From Streptomyces sp. B21-105 (GTDB lineage: Bacteria; Actinomycetota; Actinomycetes; Streptomycetales; Streptomycetaceae): DNA of 64,000 nt. Where the stretch lies: positions 3,968,001 through 4,032,000 of the forward strand of contig NZ_JARUMJ010000001.1 in assembly GCF_036898465.1 (NCBI RefSeq), written 5' to 3'. A program made the position numbers and the translations under genes. Below the pieces are notes generated by a model. That model was not told the DNA's origin, did not search any database, and was given only the letters and a program-made list of their open reading frames with translations. Shown here one piece after another: positions 49,554 through 59,100 of the stretch. Each line of letters starts with the position of its first letter. Position 1 is the first letter of the stretch.

Positions 49554-50906
49554 TCATTCGTTGGCGGCCCGCGGGCGCTCGCCGTCCTCGTACTGGTCGA
49601 ACAGCGGGGTGCGTCCGCGCTCGCGGGAGCGCCGGGCCGAGGCCGCGCGGCGGGCGTCGCTGCGTTCGCCGTCCTCCGTGTCCCTGTCCGCCGCCGCCGC
49701 GTCGTCCCGCGCACCGTCGGCGTCGTCCGGCCCGGTGGCCGTCGCGTCCCCCGCGTCCGCCGTGTCGTGCTCGGGGGCGACCGAGCTGGAGCGGGCCGAG
49801 CTCCAGGCGTCCGCCGCTCCGAGGTCCACGTCGGAGGTGGCCCGGGGTGCGACGGGGGCGGTCACGTACGTCGGCAGGGGCACCGGGACGGGGTCCCAGC
49901 TGTCGCCGTGGCCGGGGCGTCGCTGCCGCTCGCGCTGCTGGTCGATCCACTCCGCGTGGTCGGTCTGCTCGACGAGCGCCCTGCGGTCCGCGGCGAGCGC
50001 CAGCAGGCCGGGGTCGGTCTGCGGTTCGGGGTCCGCGTGCGGTTCCTCTGGACCGGCGTCGGGGCCGGGGTCCGCGGACGGCGCGTTCGCCGGCGCGGGC
50101 GCGCGCCGGCGAGGCTGACGCTCCCGCAGCCGCTGCGCGGCGACCTCGGCGCGCCTGCGGTCCATCTGGAACGCGAAGCGGCGGCGCTCCTGGGCGCGCA
50201 GATACCCGATGTATGCGCTGAGCAGGACGGCGGGCACGGCGGGCGCCCAGAGGAACGCCAGGCCGCCGACCGCCGCGACGACCGCGCCGATCGTGAAGGC
50301 GAAGAACAGCATCACGGTGGTGCGCCGGCGGCGGGCGAGCGACTTCGAGCGCTGGGCGCGGGCGGCGGCCGCCTGCGCGGAGGCCGCGCGCCGGGCGTCC
50401 GGCACCCGCCTGCCCGCGGCGGCCTGGGCGCCGGAAGCGAGGGCGGCGGGCGTGTGACCCGCGGGCGCCTGGTCGTGCGGCGGGCGGGCGGTCTGGTCGC
50501 GGTGCTCCCGCGCGGGCCTGCCCGCCGGTTCACGCGCCGGTTCGCGCGCGTGCTCGCGCGCCGGTTCACGTACTTGTTCCCGCGCCGGTTCCGGGCGGCC
50601 CGGCGCTCGCTCCGCCGTCACCTGCGGACGGGTCGGGGGCATGGCGAAGGACCGGACGTCCACCGAGTCGGTGACGGCGTCCGAGGCGTCGGCGACGGGC
50701 TCCCCCTCCTGGGTGGAGCGCGCCTTCAGGTCCTTGGCATACCGGCGCTCCATGCCCGCCCGTCCGGACAGCAGCCGGATGGCGGTGCTGAAGCGTTCCG
50801 TCGGACGGGCCTCGTTCAGCTCGTCCTGCCTACGGAGCCACATAGGCACCAAGTAGGCGGCCCAGGCCCCGACGATGACTGCGTAGATGAGGCCGCTGCT
50901 GCTCAC
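49554..50906 (-). CDS. sepX: divisome membrane protein SepX/GlpR
   Basis: The 450-residue protein starts MSSSGLIYAVIVGAWAAYLVPMWLRRQDEL, with one N-terminal TM helix and a basic-acidic segment, then low-complexity Pro/Arg repeats (AREPAREHAREPA, about residues 95-130), a two-helix membrane hairpin (about 195-240: MLFFAFTIGAVVAAVGGLAFLW and AVPAVLLSAYIGYL), and a long charged tail. The TM1 signature and location beside rimJ-mogA-moaC-moeA-galU-fthC, as in mycobacteria, identify the actinobacterial SepX/GlpR family, which acts with FtsZ at septa. Confidence 0.85.
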   Translation of the reverse strand: MSSSGLIYAVIVGAWAAYLVPMWLRRQDELNEARPTERFSTAIRLLSGRAGMERRYAKDLKARSTQEGEPVADASDAVTDSVDVRSFAMPPTRPQVTAERAPGRPEPAREQVREPAREHAREPAREPAGRPAREHRDQTARPPHDQAPAGHTPAALASGAQAAAGRRVPDARRAASAQAAAARAQRSKSLARRRRTTVMLFFAFTIGAVVAAVGGLAFLWAPAVPAVLLSAYIGYLRAQERRRFAFQMDRRRAEVAAQRLRERQPRRRAPAPANAPSADPGPDAGPEEPHADPEPQTDPGLLALAADRRALVEQTDHAEWIDQQRERQRRPGHGDSWDPVPVPLPTYVTAPVAPRATSDVDLGAADAWSSARSSSVAPEHDTADAGDATATGPDDADGARDDAAAADRDTEDGERSDARRAASARRSRERGRTPLFDQYEDGERPRAANE

Positions 50907-51185
50907 GACTCACACGGTAGAGGGGTTTGCGTGAGGCCATCCGCCAATTGAGTCGGTGTGTCGCACGATCCGGCTGATATTTCGAACTTTTTTTGTGACC
51001 GATGCGATCAGCAGGCCGCCGAGGGGGCGAATTCCCCGCCTCAGACGGTCAACCTCCGATCATTTTCGAACACTTATTCAATTTCCCGGACTGCGGACAC
51101 GCGAGGCGATTCCCGCCGGCATTCCCGGGGTGTCGCGGCGTCAGGTGCTCAGGCATCAGATGCTCAGGCGTCAGGCGTACCGGTG
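50907..51185. other. gap upstream of sepX with short direct repeats
   Basis: The part at 50970-51090 is low in GC (including a run of T at about 50990) and probably carries the sepX promoter. From 51133 to 51190 there are four to five copies of a 9-11 base theme CAGGCGTCAGG/CAGGTGCTCAGG, just beyond the rimJ-like stop. No gene is visible. Confidence 0.4.
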
Positions 51186-51806
51186 TCAGGCGTTCTTGTG
51201 GTCGCGGGGGAGGCTGGTGGAGCGGGTGCGCCGCCAGCGGCTCAGCAGGCCTTCCGGGATCTCCTCCGACGTCAGCGCGAACACGAGGTGGTCCCGCCAG
51301 GCCCCGTCGATGTGGAGATAGCGCGGCCGCAGCCCTTCCTCGCGGAATCCGAGTTTCTCCACCACGCGGCGGCTGGGCCCGTTCTCGGGTCGAATGCAGA
51401 CCTCGATGCGGTGCAGTCCGACGGTGCGGAAACAGTGGTCGACGACAAGCGCCACGGCGGTCGGCATCACTCCGCGGCCGGCCACCGATTCGTCCACCCA
51501 GTAGCCGACGTGCCCGGAGCACATCGATCCCCAGGTGATCCCCGCGACCGTCAACTGCCCGACGAGCCGCCCCTGGTACTCGATGACGAACGGCAGCATC
51601 CGACCGGCGTGCGCCTCGGTGCGCAGGTGCCGGACCATCTGGCGGTATGTCGGCCGGTGCGCGATCGGCCCGCTCGGCGCGGGCGGCGGGATGGTCGCCT
51701 CCCAGGGGCGCAGCCAGTCCCGGTTGCGTCGGTTGACCTCGCGCCAGACCCGCTGGTCGCGCAGCTTTATCGGCCGCAGGACGACGTCGCCCTCCACCAG
51801 TTCCAC
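51186..51806 (-). CDS. RimJ/RimL-type N-acetyltransferase
   Basis: The 206-residue GNAT has the RimJ-like layout: VVLRPIKLRDQRVWREVNRRNRDWLRPWEAT, FVIEYQGRLVGQLTV, GYWVDESVAGRGVMPTAVALVVDHCF (acetyl-CoA loop AGRG), and GLHRIEVCIRPENGPSRRVVEKLGFREEG. It may acetylate a ribosomal or other protein N terminus, or a small molecule. It begins 17 bases after the mogA stop, in the same operon, matching the mycobacterial order beside moeA and galU. Confidence 0.9.
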   Translation of the reverse strand: MELVEGDVVLRPIKLRDQRVWREVNRRNRDWLRPWEATIPPPAPSGPIAHRPTYRQMVRHLRTEAHAGRMLPFVIEYQGRLVGQLTVAGITWGSMCSGHVGYWVDESVAGRGVMPTAVALVVDHCFRTVGLHRIEVCIRPENGPSRRVVEKLGFREEGLRPRYLHIDGAWRDHLVFALTSEEIPEGLLSRWRRTRSTSLPRDHKNA

Positions 51807-51823
51807 GGGCCAGGACGGGCTGT

Positions 51824-52405
51824 TCAGCTCGCACCTCCCTGGCTCGGTCCGGGGTGGTCGCCGCCCCGGATCTGGTCGACGGTGTGGATCAGCAGGGGAC
51901 CCAGGACGGCGAGGCCGTCCTTCACTCCGCCGGTGGAGCCCGGCAGGTTGACGATCAGCGTGGCGCCCGCCACGCCGGCCAGGCCGCGGGACAGCGCCGA
52001 GGTGGGCACCTTGTCGCGGCCGTACGCCCGGACGGCCTCGGCGATGCCCGGGATCTCCAGGTCGAGCACCGCGCGGGTCGCCTCCGGTGTGCGGTCGGTG
52101 GGCGAGACGCCGGTGCCGCCGGTGGTGACGATCACGTCGTAGCCCGCCTCGACGCCGGCCCGCAGCGCGGCCTCGACCGGGTCGCCGTCCGGCACGACCT
52201 GCGGACCGTCGACGGTGAAGCCGAAACCGCGCAGGCCCTCGGCGACCAGCGGGCCGCCCCGGTCCTCGTAGACGCCGGCGGCCGCGCGGTTGGACGCGGT
52301 GACCACCAGCGCGCCGTACGGCGCGAGCAGCGCCGACCCTGCGCCGTCGGCCGGCACGCCGGCGGACGCGCCGGGGGTCGTGCCGGGGGGCGCGTCCTGT
52401 GTCAT
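51824..52405 (-). CDS. mogA: molybdopterin adenylyltransferase
   Basis: The 193-residue MogA/MoaB-family protein activates molybdopterin by adenylation before metal insertion. It shows [22 protein letters not shown], the binding loop [20 protein letters not shown], and [17 protein letters not shown] 27-residue Pro/Ala-rich leader precedes the domain. Its ATG (52405) overlaps the moaC stop (ATGA). moeA and moaC upstream complete the cofactor set visible here. Confidence 0.93.
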   Translation of the reverse strand: MTQDAPPGTTPGASAGVPADGAGSALLAPYGALVVTASNRAAAGVYEDRGGPLVAEGLRGFGFTVDGPQVVPDGDPVEAALRAGVEAGYDVIVTTGGTGVSPTDRTPEATRAVLDLEIPGIAEAVRAYGRDKVPTSALSRGLAGVAGATLIVNLPGSTGGVKDGLAVLGPLLIHTVDQIRGGDHPGPSQGGAS

Positions 52406-52881
52406 GTCCGGCTCCAGTCGCCCGACTTGCCGCCCGTCTTCTCCTCCACGCGCACGTCCGTGATGACCGCTCCCTTGTCGACCGCCTTGACCATGTCGAT
52501 GACGGTGAGCGCGGCCACGGAGACCGCGGTGAGGGCCTCCATCTCGACGCCCGTGCGGTCCGTCGTCTTCACCGTGGCGGTGATCTCCACGGCGTCGTCC
52601 GCGACCGACAGGTCCAGTTTCACACCGGAGACGGCGAGCGGGTGGCACAGCGGGATCAGGTCGGGAGTGCGCTTGGCGCCCATGATGCCCGCGATCCGCG
52701 CGGTGGCCAGCGCGTCTCCCTTGGGGACTCCCTCGCCGCGCAGCAGCTCGACCACGCGGGGCGAGACGAGGACGCGTCCGCTGGCCCGTGCGGTGCGGGA
52801 GGTGACGTCCTTGCCGGAGACGTCGACCATGCGGGCGGCGCCCGCGTCGTCGATGTGCGTCAGTCGGTCCTGCGTACTCAT
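52402..52881 (-). CDS. moaC: cyclic pyranopterin monophosphate synthase
   Basis: The 159-residue MoaC converts the MoaA product to cyclic pyranopterin monophosphate, an early step in molybdenum cofactor synthesis. Signatures are [38 protein letters not shown], and [23 protein letters not shown] with [20 protein letters not shown]. It starts at ATG 52881, 86 bases after moeA, and overlaps mogA. Confidence 0.96.
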   Translation of the reverse strand: MSTQDRLTHIDDAGAARMVDVSGKDVTSRTARASGRVLVSPRVVELLRGEGVPKGDALATARIAGIMGAKRTPDLIPLCHPLAVSGVKLDLSVADDAVEITATVKTTDRTGVEMEALTAVSVAALTVIDMVKAVDKGAVITDVRVEEKTGGKSGDWSRT

Positions 52882-52967
52882 GATCGTGTGGCGCTCCCGG
52901 TCCGGGCCCGGCGCGGTGCGGCGCGGGGGCCTGTTGTGCGCGACACGGTACTCCCAACCAGGAGGTC

Positions 52968-54293
52968 TCAGCGGAGGAGGACCACCTCGACGTCGGCGCC
53001 CGGCTCGACGGACTCCGTGTCCTCGGGGACGACGATCAGCGTGTCGGCGTGCGCGAGGGCGGCGACCAGGTGGGAGCCGGCGCCGCCGACCGGGCGGACG
53101 GCTCCGTCGGCGTACGTGGCGCGCAGGAACTGTCTGCGGCCCTTGGGCGAGGTCAGCGCCGCGTCGGCGGTCAGCTTCGCGCGCGTGGTGGGCCGGTGGA
53201 CGTCCTCGAGTCCCATGAGGGTGCGGATGACGGGCCGCACGAAGAGCTCGAAGGAGACATACGACGACACGGGGTTGCCGGGCAGGGCCAGCAGGGGGGT
53301 GTGGTCGGGGCCGACGGTGCCGAAGCCCTGGGGCTTGCCGGGCTGCATGGCGAGCTTGCGGAACTCGACGCCGCCGCCCTCCTCGTCCTCGTCGCCGACG
53401 TGCTCCAGGGCCTCCTTGACCACGTCGTACGCGCCGACGCTGACCCCGCCGGTGGTGACCAGGAGGTCGGCGCGCACGAGCTGGTCCTCGATGGTGGAAC
53501 GCAGGGTGTCGGCGTCGTCGGCGACCGCGCCGACCCGGTAGGCGATGGCCCCGGCGTCGCGGGCGGCGGCGGTGAGGGCGAAGCTGTTGGAGTCGTAGAT
53601 CTGGCCGCTGCCGAGCTGCTCGCCGGGCTGGACGAGTTCGCTGCCGGTGGACATCACGACCACGCGCGGGCGCGGGTGCACGCGCACCGAGCCGCGGCCG
53701 ATCGCGGCGAGCAGGGCGATCTGGGGCGGGCCGAGGACGGTGCCGGCTTCGAGGGCCCGGTCCCCCGCCCGCACGTCGCTGCCCTTCGCGCGGACGTGCG
53801 CGCGTGCCTCGGCGGGCCGGTACACGCGCACCTGTCCGGAGGCCTGCTCGGGGGCGAGGCTGCGGGCCCGCATCCCGCCGACCGGGCCCTCGCCGAGCCC
53901 GCCGTCGGTCCACTCCACGGGAACGACGGTCTCCGCGCCGCCCGGCAGCGGGGCGCCGGTCATGATCCGGGCGGCCTGGCCGGGTCCCACGTGCAGCAGG
54001 TCGGCCTGGTGTCCCGCCGCGATGTCCCCCACGACGTCCAGAGCGGCGGGGAACTCCTCGCTGGCGCCCGCGATGTCCGCGACCCGTACCGCGTAGCCGT
54101 CCATGGAGCTGTTGTCGAAGGGCGGCAGCGCGACCGGCACCATGACGTCCTCGACGAGCACGCAGCCCTGGGCGTCGGGCAGTTGCAGCTCGATGGGCTC
54201 CAGCGGGCGGACGGCGGCGAGGATGTCGTCCAGATGCTCGTCCACCGACCAGAGACGGTCCTGGCCGGCGGGGCGGGGCGCGGCGGTGCTCAA
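52968..54293 (-). CDS. moeA: molybdopterin molybdenumtransferase
   Basis: The 441-residue MoeA inserts molybdate into adenylated molybdopterin. It shows [61 protein letters not shown] with [28 protein letters not shown] and [19 protein letters not shown]. Its start overlaps the galU stop by four bases (ATGA), coupling it to nucleotide-sugar synthesis, an arrangement shared with other actinobacteria. Confidence 0.95.
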   Translation of the reverse strand: MSTAAPRPAGQDRLWSVDEHLDDILAAVRPLEPIELQLPDAQGCVLVEDVMVPVALPPFDNSSMDGYAVRVADIAGASEEFPAALDVVGDIAAGHQADLLHVGPGQAARIMTGAPLPGGAETVVPVEWTDGGLGEGPVGGMRARSLAPEQASGQVRVYRPAEARAHVRAKGSDVRAGDRALEAGTVLGPPQIALLAAIGRGSVRVHPRPRVVVMSTGSELVQPGEQLGSGQIYDSNSFALTAAARDAGAIAYRVGAVADDADTLRSTIEDQLVRADLLVTTGGVSVGAYDVVKEALEHVGDEDEEGGGVEFRKLAMQPGKPQGFGTVGPDHTPLLALPGNPVSSYVSFELFVRPVIRTLMGLEDVHRPTTRAKLTADAALTSPKGRRQFLRATYADGAVRPVGGAGSHLVAALAHADTLIVVPEDTESVEPGADVEVVLLR

Positions 54294-55201
54294 GGTTGCT
54301 GCAGCTCCTCGGTGACGTAACGGCGAAGCCAGGACCGGAAGTCCGGACCCAGATCTTCACGTTCGCACGCGAGTCTGACAATGGCCCGCAGATAGTCGCC
54401 GCGGTCGCCGGTGTCATAGCGGCGGCCCTTGAAGACGACGCCGTGGACCGGGCCGCCCACCTTCTCGTCCAGCGCGAGCTGCTGGAGGGCGTCGGTGAGC
54501 TGGATCTCGCCGCCGCGGCCGGGCTCGGTCTCGCGCAGCACGCCGAACACGCCCGGGTCGAGCACATAGCGGCCGATGATGGCGTAGTTCGAGGGGGCGT
54601 CCGCCGGGTCCGGCTTCTCCACGAGGCCGGTCACCTTGACGACGTCGCCGTCCACGGTGGTCTCCACGGCTGCACAGCCGTAGAGGTGGATCTGCTCGGG
54701 GGCGACCTCCATGAGGGCGACGACGCTGCCGCCGTGCTGCTCCCGTACCTCGATCATGCGCTGGAGCAGCGGGTCGCGGGGGTCGATCAGGTCGTCGCCG
54801 AGCAGGACGGCGAACGGCTCCTGTCCGATGTGCGGGGCCGCGCACAGGACGGCGTGGCCGAGGCCCCTGGGGTCGCCCTGGCGCACGTAGTGCATGGTCG
54901 CGAGGTCGCTGGACTGCTGGACCTTGGCGAGCCGCGCGGCGTCGCCCTTCTTCTGCAGGGCCGACTCGAGTTCGTAGTTGCGGTCGAAGTGGTCCTCGAG
55001 GGGGCGCTTGTTGCGGCCGGTGACCATGAGAACGTCGTCGAGACCGGCGGAGACGGCCTCCTCGACCACGTACTGGATAGCAGGCTTGTCCACGACCGGC
55101 AGCATCTCCTTGGGAGTGGCCTTGGTCGCCGGCAGGAACCGGGTGCCGAGACCGGCTGCGGGGATGACAGCCTTGCTGATCCGTGGGTGTGACGTAGTCA
55201 T
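54290..55201 (-). CDS. galU: UTP-glucose-1-phosphate uridylyltransferase
   Basis: The 303-residue enzyme makes UDP-glucose from UTP and glucose-1-phosphate for wall polymers and sugars. The N-terminal [24 protein letters not shown] and [17 protein letters not shown], then [12 protein letters not shown] and [22 protein letters not shown], are diagnostic. It heads the galU-moeA-moaC-mogA-rimJ operon and is divergent from fthC. Confidence 0.96.
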   Translation of the reverse strand: MTTSHPRISKAVIPAAGLGTRFLPATKATPKEMLPVVDKPAIQYVVEEAVSAGLDDVLMVTGRNKRPLEDHFDRNYELESALQKKGDAARLAKVQQSSDLATMHYVRQGDPRGLGHAVLCAAPHIGQEPFAVLLGDDLIDPRDPLLQRMIEVREQHGGSVVALMEVAPEQIHLYGCAAVETTVDGDVVKVTGLVEKPDPADAPSNYAIIGRYVLDPGVFGVLRETEPGRGGEIQLTDALQQLALDEKVGGPVHGVVFKGRRYDTGDRGDYLRAIVRLACEREDLGPDFRSWLRRYVTEELQQP

Positions 55202-55337
55202 GACGGCAACTCTACCCGGTGGCTTTGAGAGGAATCTGCAACTCTGCTCAATTCATGACCATATGAACATATTGAAGCTGTCGGGAGTGCCGCGGGAGCG
55301 GTGCGCGAGCGGTGCGGGAACAGTGCGGGAGTGACAC

Positions 55338-55952
55338 ATGAGCCATCTCGAAGGCGAACCGGAGCCTGACAAACGTACGTTGCGGCGCGGCTTCCTCGCC
55401 GTGCGGAACGCGTTGACGACCGACGACGTGCGTACGGCGGGCGTCGCCCTGGCCGAGCGCGCGGGAGAACTGCCCGAGTTGGCGCACGCGCGCACGGTGG
55501 CGGCGTACGTCTCCGTCGGCAGCGAACCCGGCACCCTGACGCTGCTGGACGCGCTGCACGCGCGGGGCGTGCGCGTCCTGCTCCCCGCACTGCTGCCGGA
55601 CAACGACCTGGACTGGGGCGCCTACGCCGGGCAGGGCTCGCTCGCGCCGGTCCGGCACGGCGGCCGGACGGCCCTGCTGGAGCCGGCCGGCGAGCGCCTC
55701 GGCCCGGACGCGGTGACGGGCGCCGACGTGGTGCTGCTGCCCGGCCTCGCGGTCGACGCGCGCGGTATGCGGCTGGGGCGCGGCGGCGGTTCGTACGACC
55801 GCGTGCTGGCCCGGCTGGCGGCCTTTGGCGCGCGTCCCTCGCTGGTGGTGCTCCTGTACGACGGCGAGGTCGTCGACCGTCTGCCGGCGGAGGCCCACGA
55901 CCGGCCGGTGCACACGGTGGTCACGCCGTCCGGGGTGCGTCGCTTCGCCTGA
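55338..55952 (+). CDS. fthC: 5-formyltetrahydrofolate cyclo-ligase
   Basis: The 204-residue enzyme converts 5-formyl-THF to 5,10-methenyl-THF with ATP. It shows KRTLRRGFLAVRNALT, VAAYVSVGSEPGTLTLLDAL, the late phosphate-binding segment LLPGLAVDARGMRLGRGGGSYDRVLARL, and the C-terminal VDRLPAEAHDRPVHTVVTPSGV. Actinobacterial order with galU divergent is kept. It is monocistronic with a terminator directly after the stop. Confidence 0.95.
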   Translation: MSHLEGEPEPDKRTLRRGFLAVRNALTTDDVRTAGVALAERAGELPELAHARTVAAYVSVGSEPGTLTLLDALHARGVRVLLPALLPDNDLDWGAYAGQGSLAPVRHGGRTALLEPAGERLGPDAVTGADVVLLPGLAVDARGMRLGRGGGSYDRVLARLAAFGARPSLVVLLYDGEVVDRLPAEAHDRPVHTVVTPSGVRRFA

Positions 55953-55955
55953 GAC

Positions 55956-55997
55956 GACGACGGGCCCGCCACGCGCGTGCGCGGCGGGCCCGTCGTC
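55956..55997. terminator. bidirectional intrinsic terminator after fthC
   Basis: A perfect 15-bp inverted repeat (55956-55970, 55983-55997) starts three bases after the fthC stop and lies before the convergent penicillin-acylase gene end. Confidence 0.88.
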
Positions 55998-56008
55998 CGC
56001 CTGGTCGG

Positions 56009-56064
56009 TCAGGGTTCGAGCGTCAAGGTTTCGACCATCAAGGCTCGAGCGTCAGGGTGTCGAC
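56009..56064 (-). repeat. tandem duplication of the penicillin-acylase 3' end
   Basis: The last 27 bases of the acylase gene, stop codon included (56038-56064), are repeated with five changes at 56009-56035, two bases downstream. The two copies read VDTLTLEP-stop and VETLTLEP-stop. Confidence 0.75.
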
Positions 56065-58824
56065 GGTGCTGCCGTCGACCGCCTTCTTGCCGAAGGACCA
56101 GTCGAGCAGCTCACCGTCGGCCCACTTGTCCGTCTGGTCGGTGTAGTGGGCGCTGAAGGCATGCCCCGAGGCGCCGGTGAGGTTGATCCACTTCGACTTG
56201 TCGAGGTCGTCGAGGTTGACCACCATCCGCATCGACGGCACCCACACGACGCCGTAGCCGCCGGCCGCGTTCCAGCCGGTCGCGTCGACCGTCGCCTCGC
56301 CGCCGCCGAGCTCCCAGGGGCCCCTGTTGAGGATGTACTGCAGGAAGCCGGGTCCGCTGGTGCCCAGGGTCTGGTTGTTCAGGAACAGGCGGTGCAGCCG
56401 GCCCCAGCTCCAGGTGTCGATGTCCTTGCCGAGCTTGGCGGTCAGCTCCCAGCGTGCGTCGATCATGGCCCGCTCGAACAGCTTGTCCCGGTCGTTGACG
56501 GCCGCGGGGCGGGTGCCGACGGCGGGCGTCGTCCACCACGGGCTGTCCTTCTTCTCGACGAGTGCGCGCACCACCTCGAACCAGCGGTCGCCGCCGTCCG
56601 GCTGCGCCTGGTCGGCGTCGCGCTGTCCGCACTCGCGGACCTTGTCCGTGTCGTCGACGGGACCGGTGGTGTTGACAGGGTCGACCCACAGGCACTGGTC
56701 CTCGACGCGCAGCTCCTTGGGCAGTTTGTTGCCGAACGCCAGCTTCAGGATGTTGCGCCATACCGCGTTGAAGTAGGCGGCGGCCGCCGAGTCGGCGTCC
56801 TGGCTGTAGTCCCAGCCCTGCAGGAGGTCCTGCGCCTCACGGACGTCGGGGTCCTTCAGGTTGATCTTCAGCAGGTACGGCCGGAGCAGCTTCGCGATCT
56901 GGCTGTCGTCGTCCAGCTGCATCTGGCGCATGTCGTCCGTGGAGATCTTGCCGCCGCCCTTGATCTTGCCCTTGATCAGGTCGGTGATCCGCTGGCTGCG
57001 CGCGCCGTAGCCCCAGTCCGTGGTGAGCGTGTAGGGGTACTTGTCCTTGTCGATCACGGCCTGGTTGGCGGTGACGATGTACCCGCGCGCGGGGTCGTAC
57101 TCGTAGGGCAGCTCGTCGAACTTGATGTACTGCCGCCACCGGTACCTGGAGTCCCAGCCCTCCGCCGGGACCGAGCCGTCGACGCCCTTCGCGCGCGTGG
57201 GGATCTTGCCGGGCAGCTGGTAGCCGATGTGGTTCTGGGTGTCGGCGTAGACGAGGTTCTGCGAGGGGACGTCGAAGAGCTCGGCCGCCTTGCGGAAGTC
57301 CTTCCAGTCCTTCGCCCTGTTCATGGCGAAGACGGCGCTCATGGTGGTGCCCGGCTCCAGGGCGGTCCACTTCAGGGCGACGCCGTAGCCGTCGCCTCGG
57401 TCGGGCGCCTCGCCCTCAACGGTGGCCTTCTTGCCGACGTCGACGAGTTCGTCGTCACGGTCGGACAGCAGGGGCATCCCGTCCTCGGTCTGCCGGACGA
57501 CGATCTTCTTGGAGTCGCCGCCGGCGACCCTGATGGTCTCCTCGCGCGTGACGAACGGCTTCACCTTGCCGTCGTACTGGTAGCCGTCGTCCCCGGACAG
57601 CTTCTCCAGGTAGAGGTCGGTGACGTCGACGCCGGAGTTGGTCATGCCCCAGGAGATGTCCGCGTTGTGGCCGATGACGACGCCGGGCATCCCCGCGAAG
57701 GTGTAGCCGGCGACGTCGTACTGGCAGGTGCTGGAGACCTTCCGGCAGTGCAGACCCATCTGGTACCAGACGGAGGGCAGCGACGCCGACAGGTGCGGGT
57801 CGTTGGCCAGCAGCGGCTTTCCGGTGATCGTGTGCGCGCCGCCGACGACCCAGCTGTTGGAGCCGATGCCGTTGCCGTTCACGCCGACGGCGGTGGGCAG
57901 GTCGTCCAGGACGTCGTAGAGGCCCGCGAGCTGGCTCTGCAGGGCCGACCCGGAGCCGCCCGAGGTGTCGCCAGAGCCGCTGCCGTCGCCGGAGCCGCTG
58001 TCGCCGTCGTTGCCGTCGTTGCCGTCGTTGCCGTCGCTCTGCTCGAACGTCTTGGTCAGCTCGTCGTACTGCCCTTCCTGGACGATCGGCTGGTTGGTCC
58101 CGTAGGGGTACTGCGGGTACAGGTCGGCGATCTGCTGCGGGCCGAGGCGGCTGGTCATCAGGGCGCGGTCGATCTCGTCCTGCATGTTGCCGCGCAGGTC
58201 CCAGGCCATCGCCTTCAGCCAGGACACCGAGTCGACCGGGGTCCACTCGGCGGGCTTGTAGTCGTTGGTGAACCCCAGGGCCGCGTACTCCAGGGAGATG
58301 TCCGCGCCGTCCTTGCCCTTGAGGTAGGCGTTGACCCCCTGGGCGTACGCCTGGAGGTACTTCCTGGTGTCGGCCGACAGCTTGGTGTCGTACTCCGTCT
58401 TGGCGATCCGGTCCCAGCCCAGGGTGCGCAGGAACTCGTCGTTGTCGATCTGGCTCTTGCCGAACATCTCGGACAGCCGCCCGGAGGTCATGTGCCGGCG
58501 GACGTCCATCTCGTAGAACCGGTCCTGGGCCTGTACGTAGCCCTGCGCCATGAACAGGTCCGCGTCGGAGTCCGCGTAGATCTGCGGGATGCCGTAACCG
58601 TCCCGCTGGACGCTCACCGGTCCGGAAAGGCCCTCGAGCTTGATCGAACCCGTGGTCTGCGGGAAGGACGCGCGGACCGTGCTGATGGACCAGTAGGCGC
58701 CGTAGGCGATGCCTCCGATGATCGCCAGCACCAGTACAAGAACGATCAAACGGGCTTTGCGCCCCTTCTTCCTGCCGGACTTGACGGGCTTGTCACCCGA
58801 TGTGGCGGTGGTGTTGGGGGGCAT
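56038..58824 (-). CDS. penicillin acylase family Ntn-hydrolase precursor
   Basis: The 928-residue precursor has an N-terminal basic region and TM anchor (about 26-48), an alpha part (VQRDGYGIPQIYADSDADLFMAQGYVQAQDRFYEMDVRR), an acidic DGN/GSG-rich spacer (about 275-305), and a beta part beginning at S322 in NGIGSNSWVVGG, the expected autocatalytic nucleophile. The family cleaves amide bonds of beta-lactams, acyl-homoserine lactones or lipopeptides; the substrate here is unknown. ATG 58824 has AAGGA at suitable distance; GTG 58845 is an alternative. 9-bp repeats coding GND/DGN (58005-58040) lie in the spacer. Confidence 0.9.
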   Translation of the reverse strand: MPPNTTATSGDKPVKSGRKKGRKARLIVLVLVLAIIGGIAYGAYWSISTVRASFPQTTGSIKLEGLSGPVSVQRDGYGIPQIYADSDADLFMAQGYVQAQDRFYEMDVRRHMTSGRLSEMFGKSQIDNDEFLRTLGWDRIAKTEYDTKLSADTRKYLQAYAQGVNAYLKGKDGADISLEYAALGFTNDYKPAEWTPVDSVSWLKAMAWDLRGNMQDEIDRALMTSRLGPQQIADLYPQYPYGTNQPIVQEGQYDELTKTFEQSDGNDGNDGNDGDSGSGDGSGSGDTSGGSGSALQSQLAGLYDVLDDLPTAVGVNGNGIGSNSWVVGGAHTITGKPLLANDPHLSASLPSVWYQMGLHCRKVSSTCQYDVAGYTFAGMPGVVIGHNADISWGMTNSGVDVTDLYLEKLSGDDGYQYDGKVKPFVTREETIRVAGGDSKKIVVRQTEDGMPLLSDRDDELVDVGKKATVEGEAPDRGDGYGVALKWTALEPGTTMSAVFAMNRAKDWKDFRKAAELFDVPSQNLVYADTQNHIGYQLPGKIPTRAKGVDGSVPAEGWDSRYRWRQYIKFDELPYEYDPARGYIVTANQAVIDKDKYPYTLTTDWGYGARSQRITDLIKGKIKGGGKISTDDMRQMQLDDDSQIAKLLRPYLLKINLKDPDVREAQDLLQGWDYSQDADSAAAAYFNAVWRNILKLAFGNKLPKELRVEDQCLWVDPVNTTGPVDDTDKVRECGQRDADQAQPDGGDRWFEVVRALVEKKDSPWWTTPAVGTRPAAVNDRDKLFERAMIDARWELTAKLGKDIDTWSWGRLHRLFLNNQTLGTSGPGFLQYILNRGPWELGGGEATVDATGWNAAGGYGVVWVPSMRMVVNLDDLDKSKWINLTGASGHAFSAHYTDQTDKWADGELLDWSFGKKAVDGSTVDTLTLEP

Positions 58825-58966
58825 CGCTGTCCTTGCTGTCCTCACACTAGCGGCAGGCGGGCTGTCCTTCGATTGAGTGCTGGAGCAACCATAGGCGCAG
58901 GGGTTCGCGCGACTTGACGCGGAGTCGAGTACTGGCGCGGAAGGATGTTCGACCTCACGTCGCGGA

Positions 58967-58999
58967 GTGTCAAGAAATCGTCAAGAGTTAGGTAAGGTA
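58967..58999 (+). promoter_or_regulatory. 11-bp spaced direct repeats in the acylase/antiporter intergenic region
   Basis: GTCAAGA occurs at 58969-58975 and 58980-58986 with an 11-base period, and a third weaker unit continues to a TAAGGT at about 58992-58997 that could be a -10. The 11-bp period is like PHO boxes or other head-to-tail response-regulator sites. The region separates divergent genes. Confidence 0.4.
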
Positions 59000-59100
59000 A
59001 TGAAGTACTTGGATCCGGGGCGCTCAGCTTCGTGTCCGATGTGACCAGTGCACATGTGCGCCCGTGCCCGAGGCGCGCGCGCCGGTGAAGGGAACGGCCG

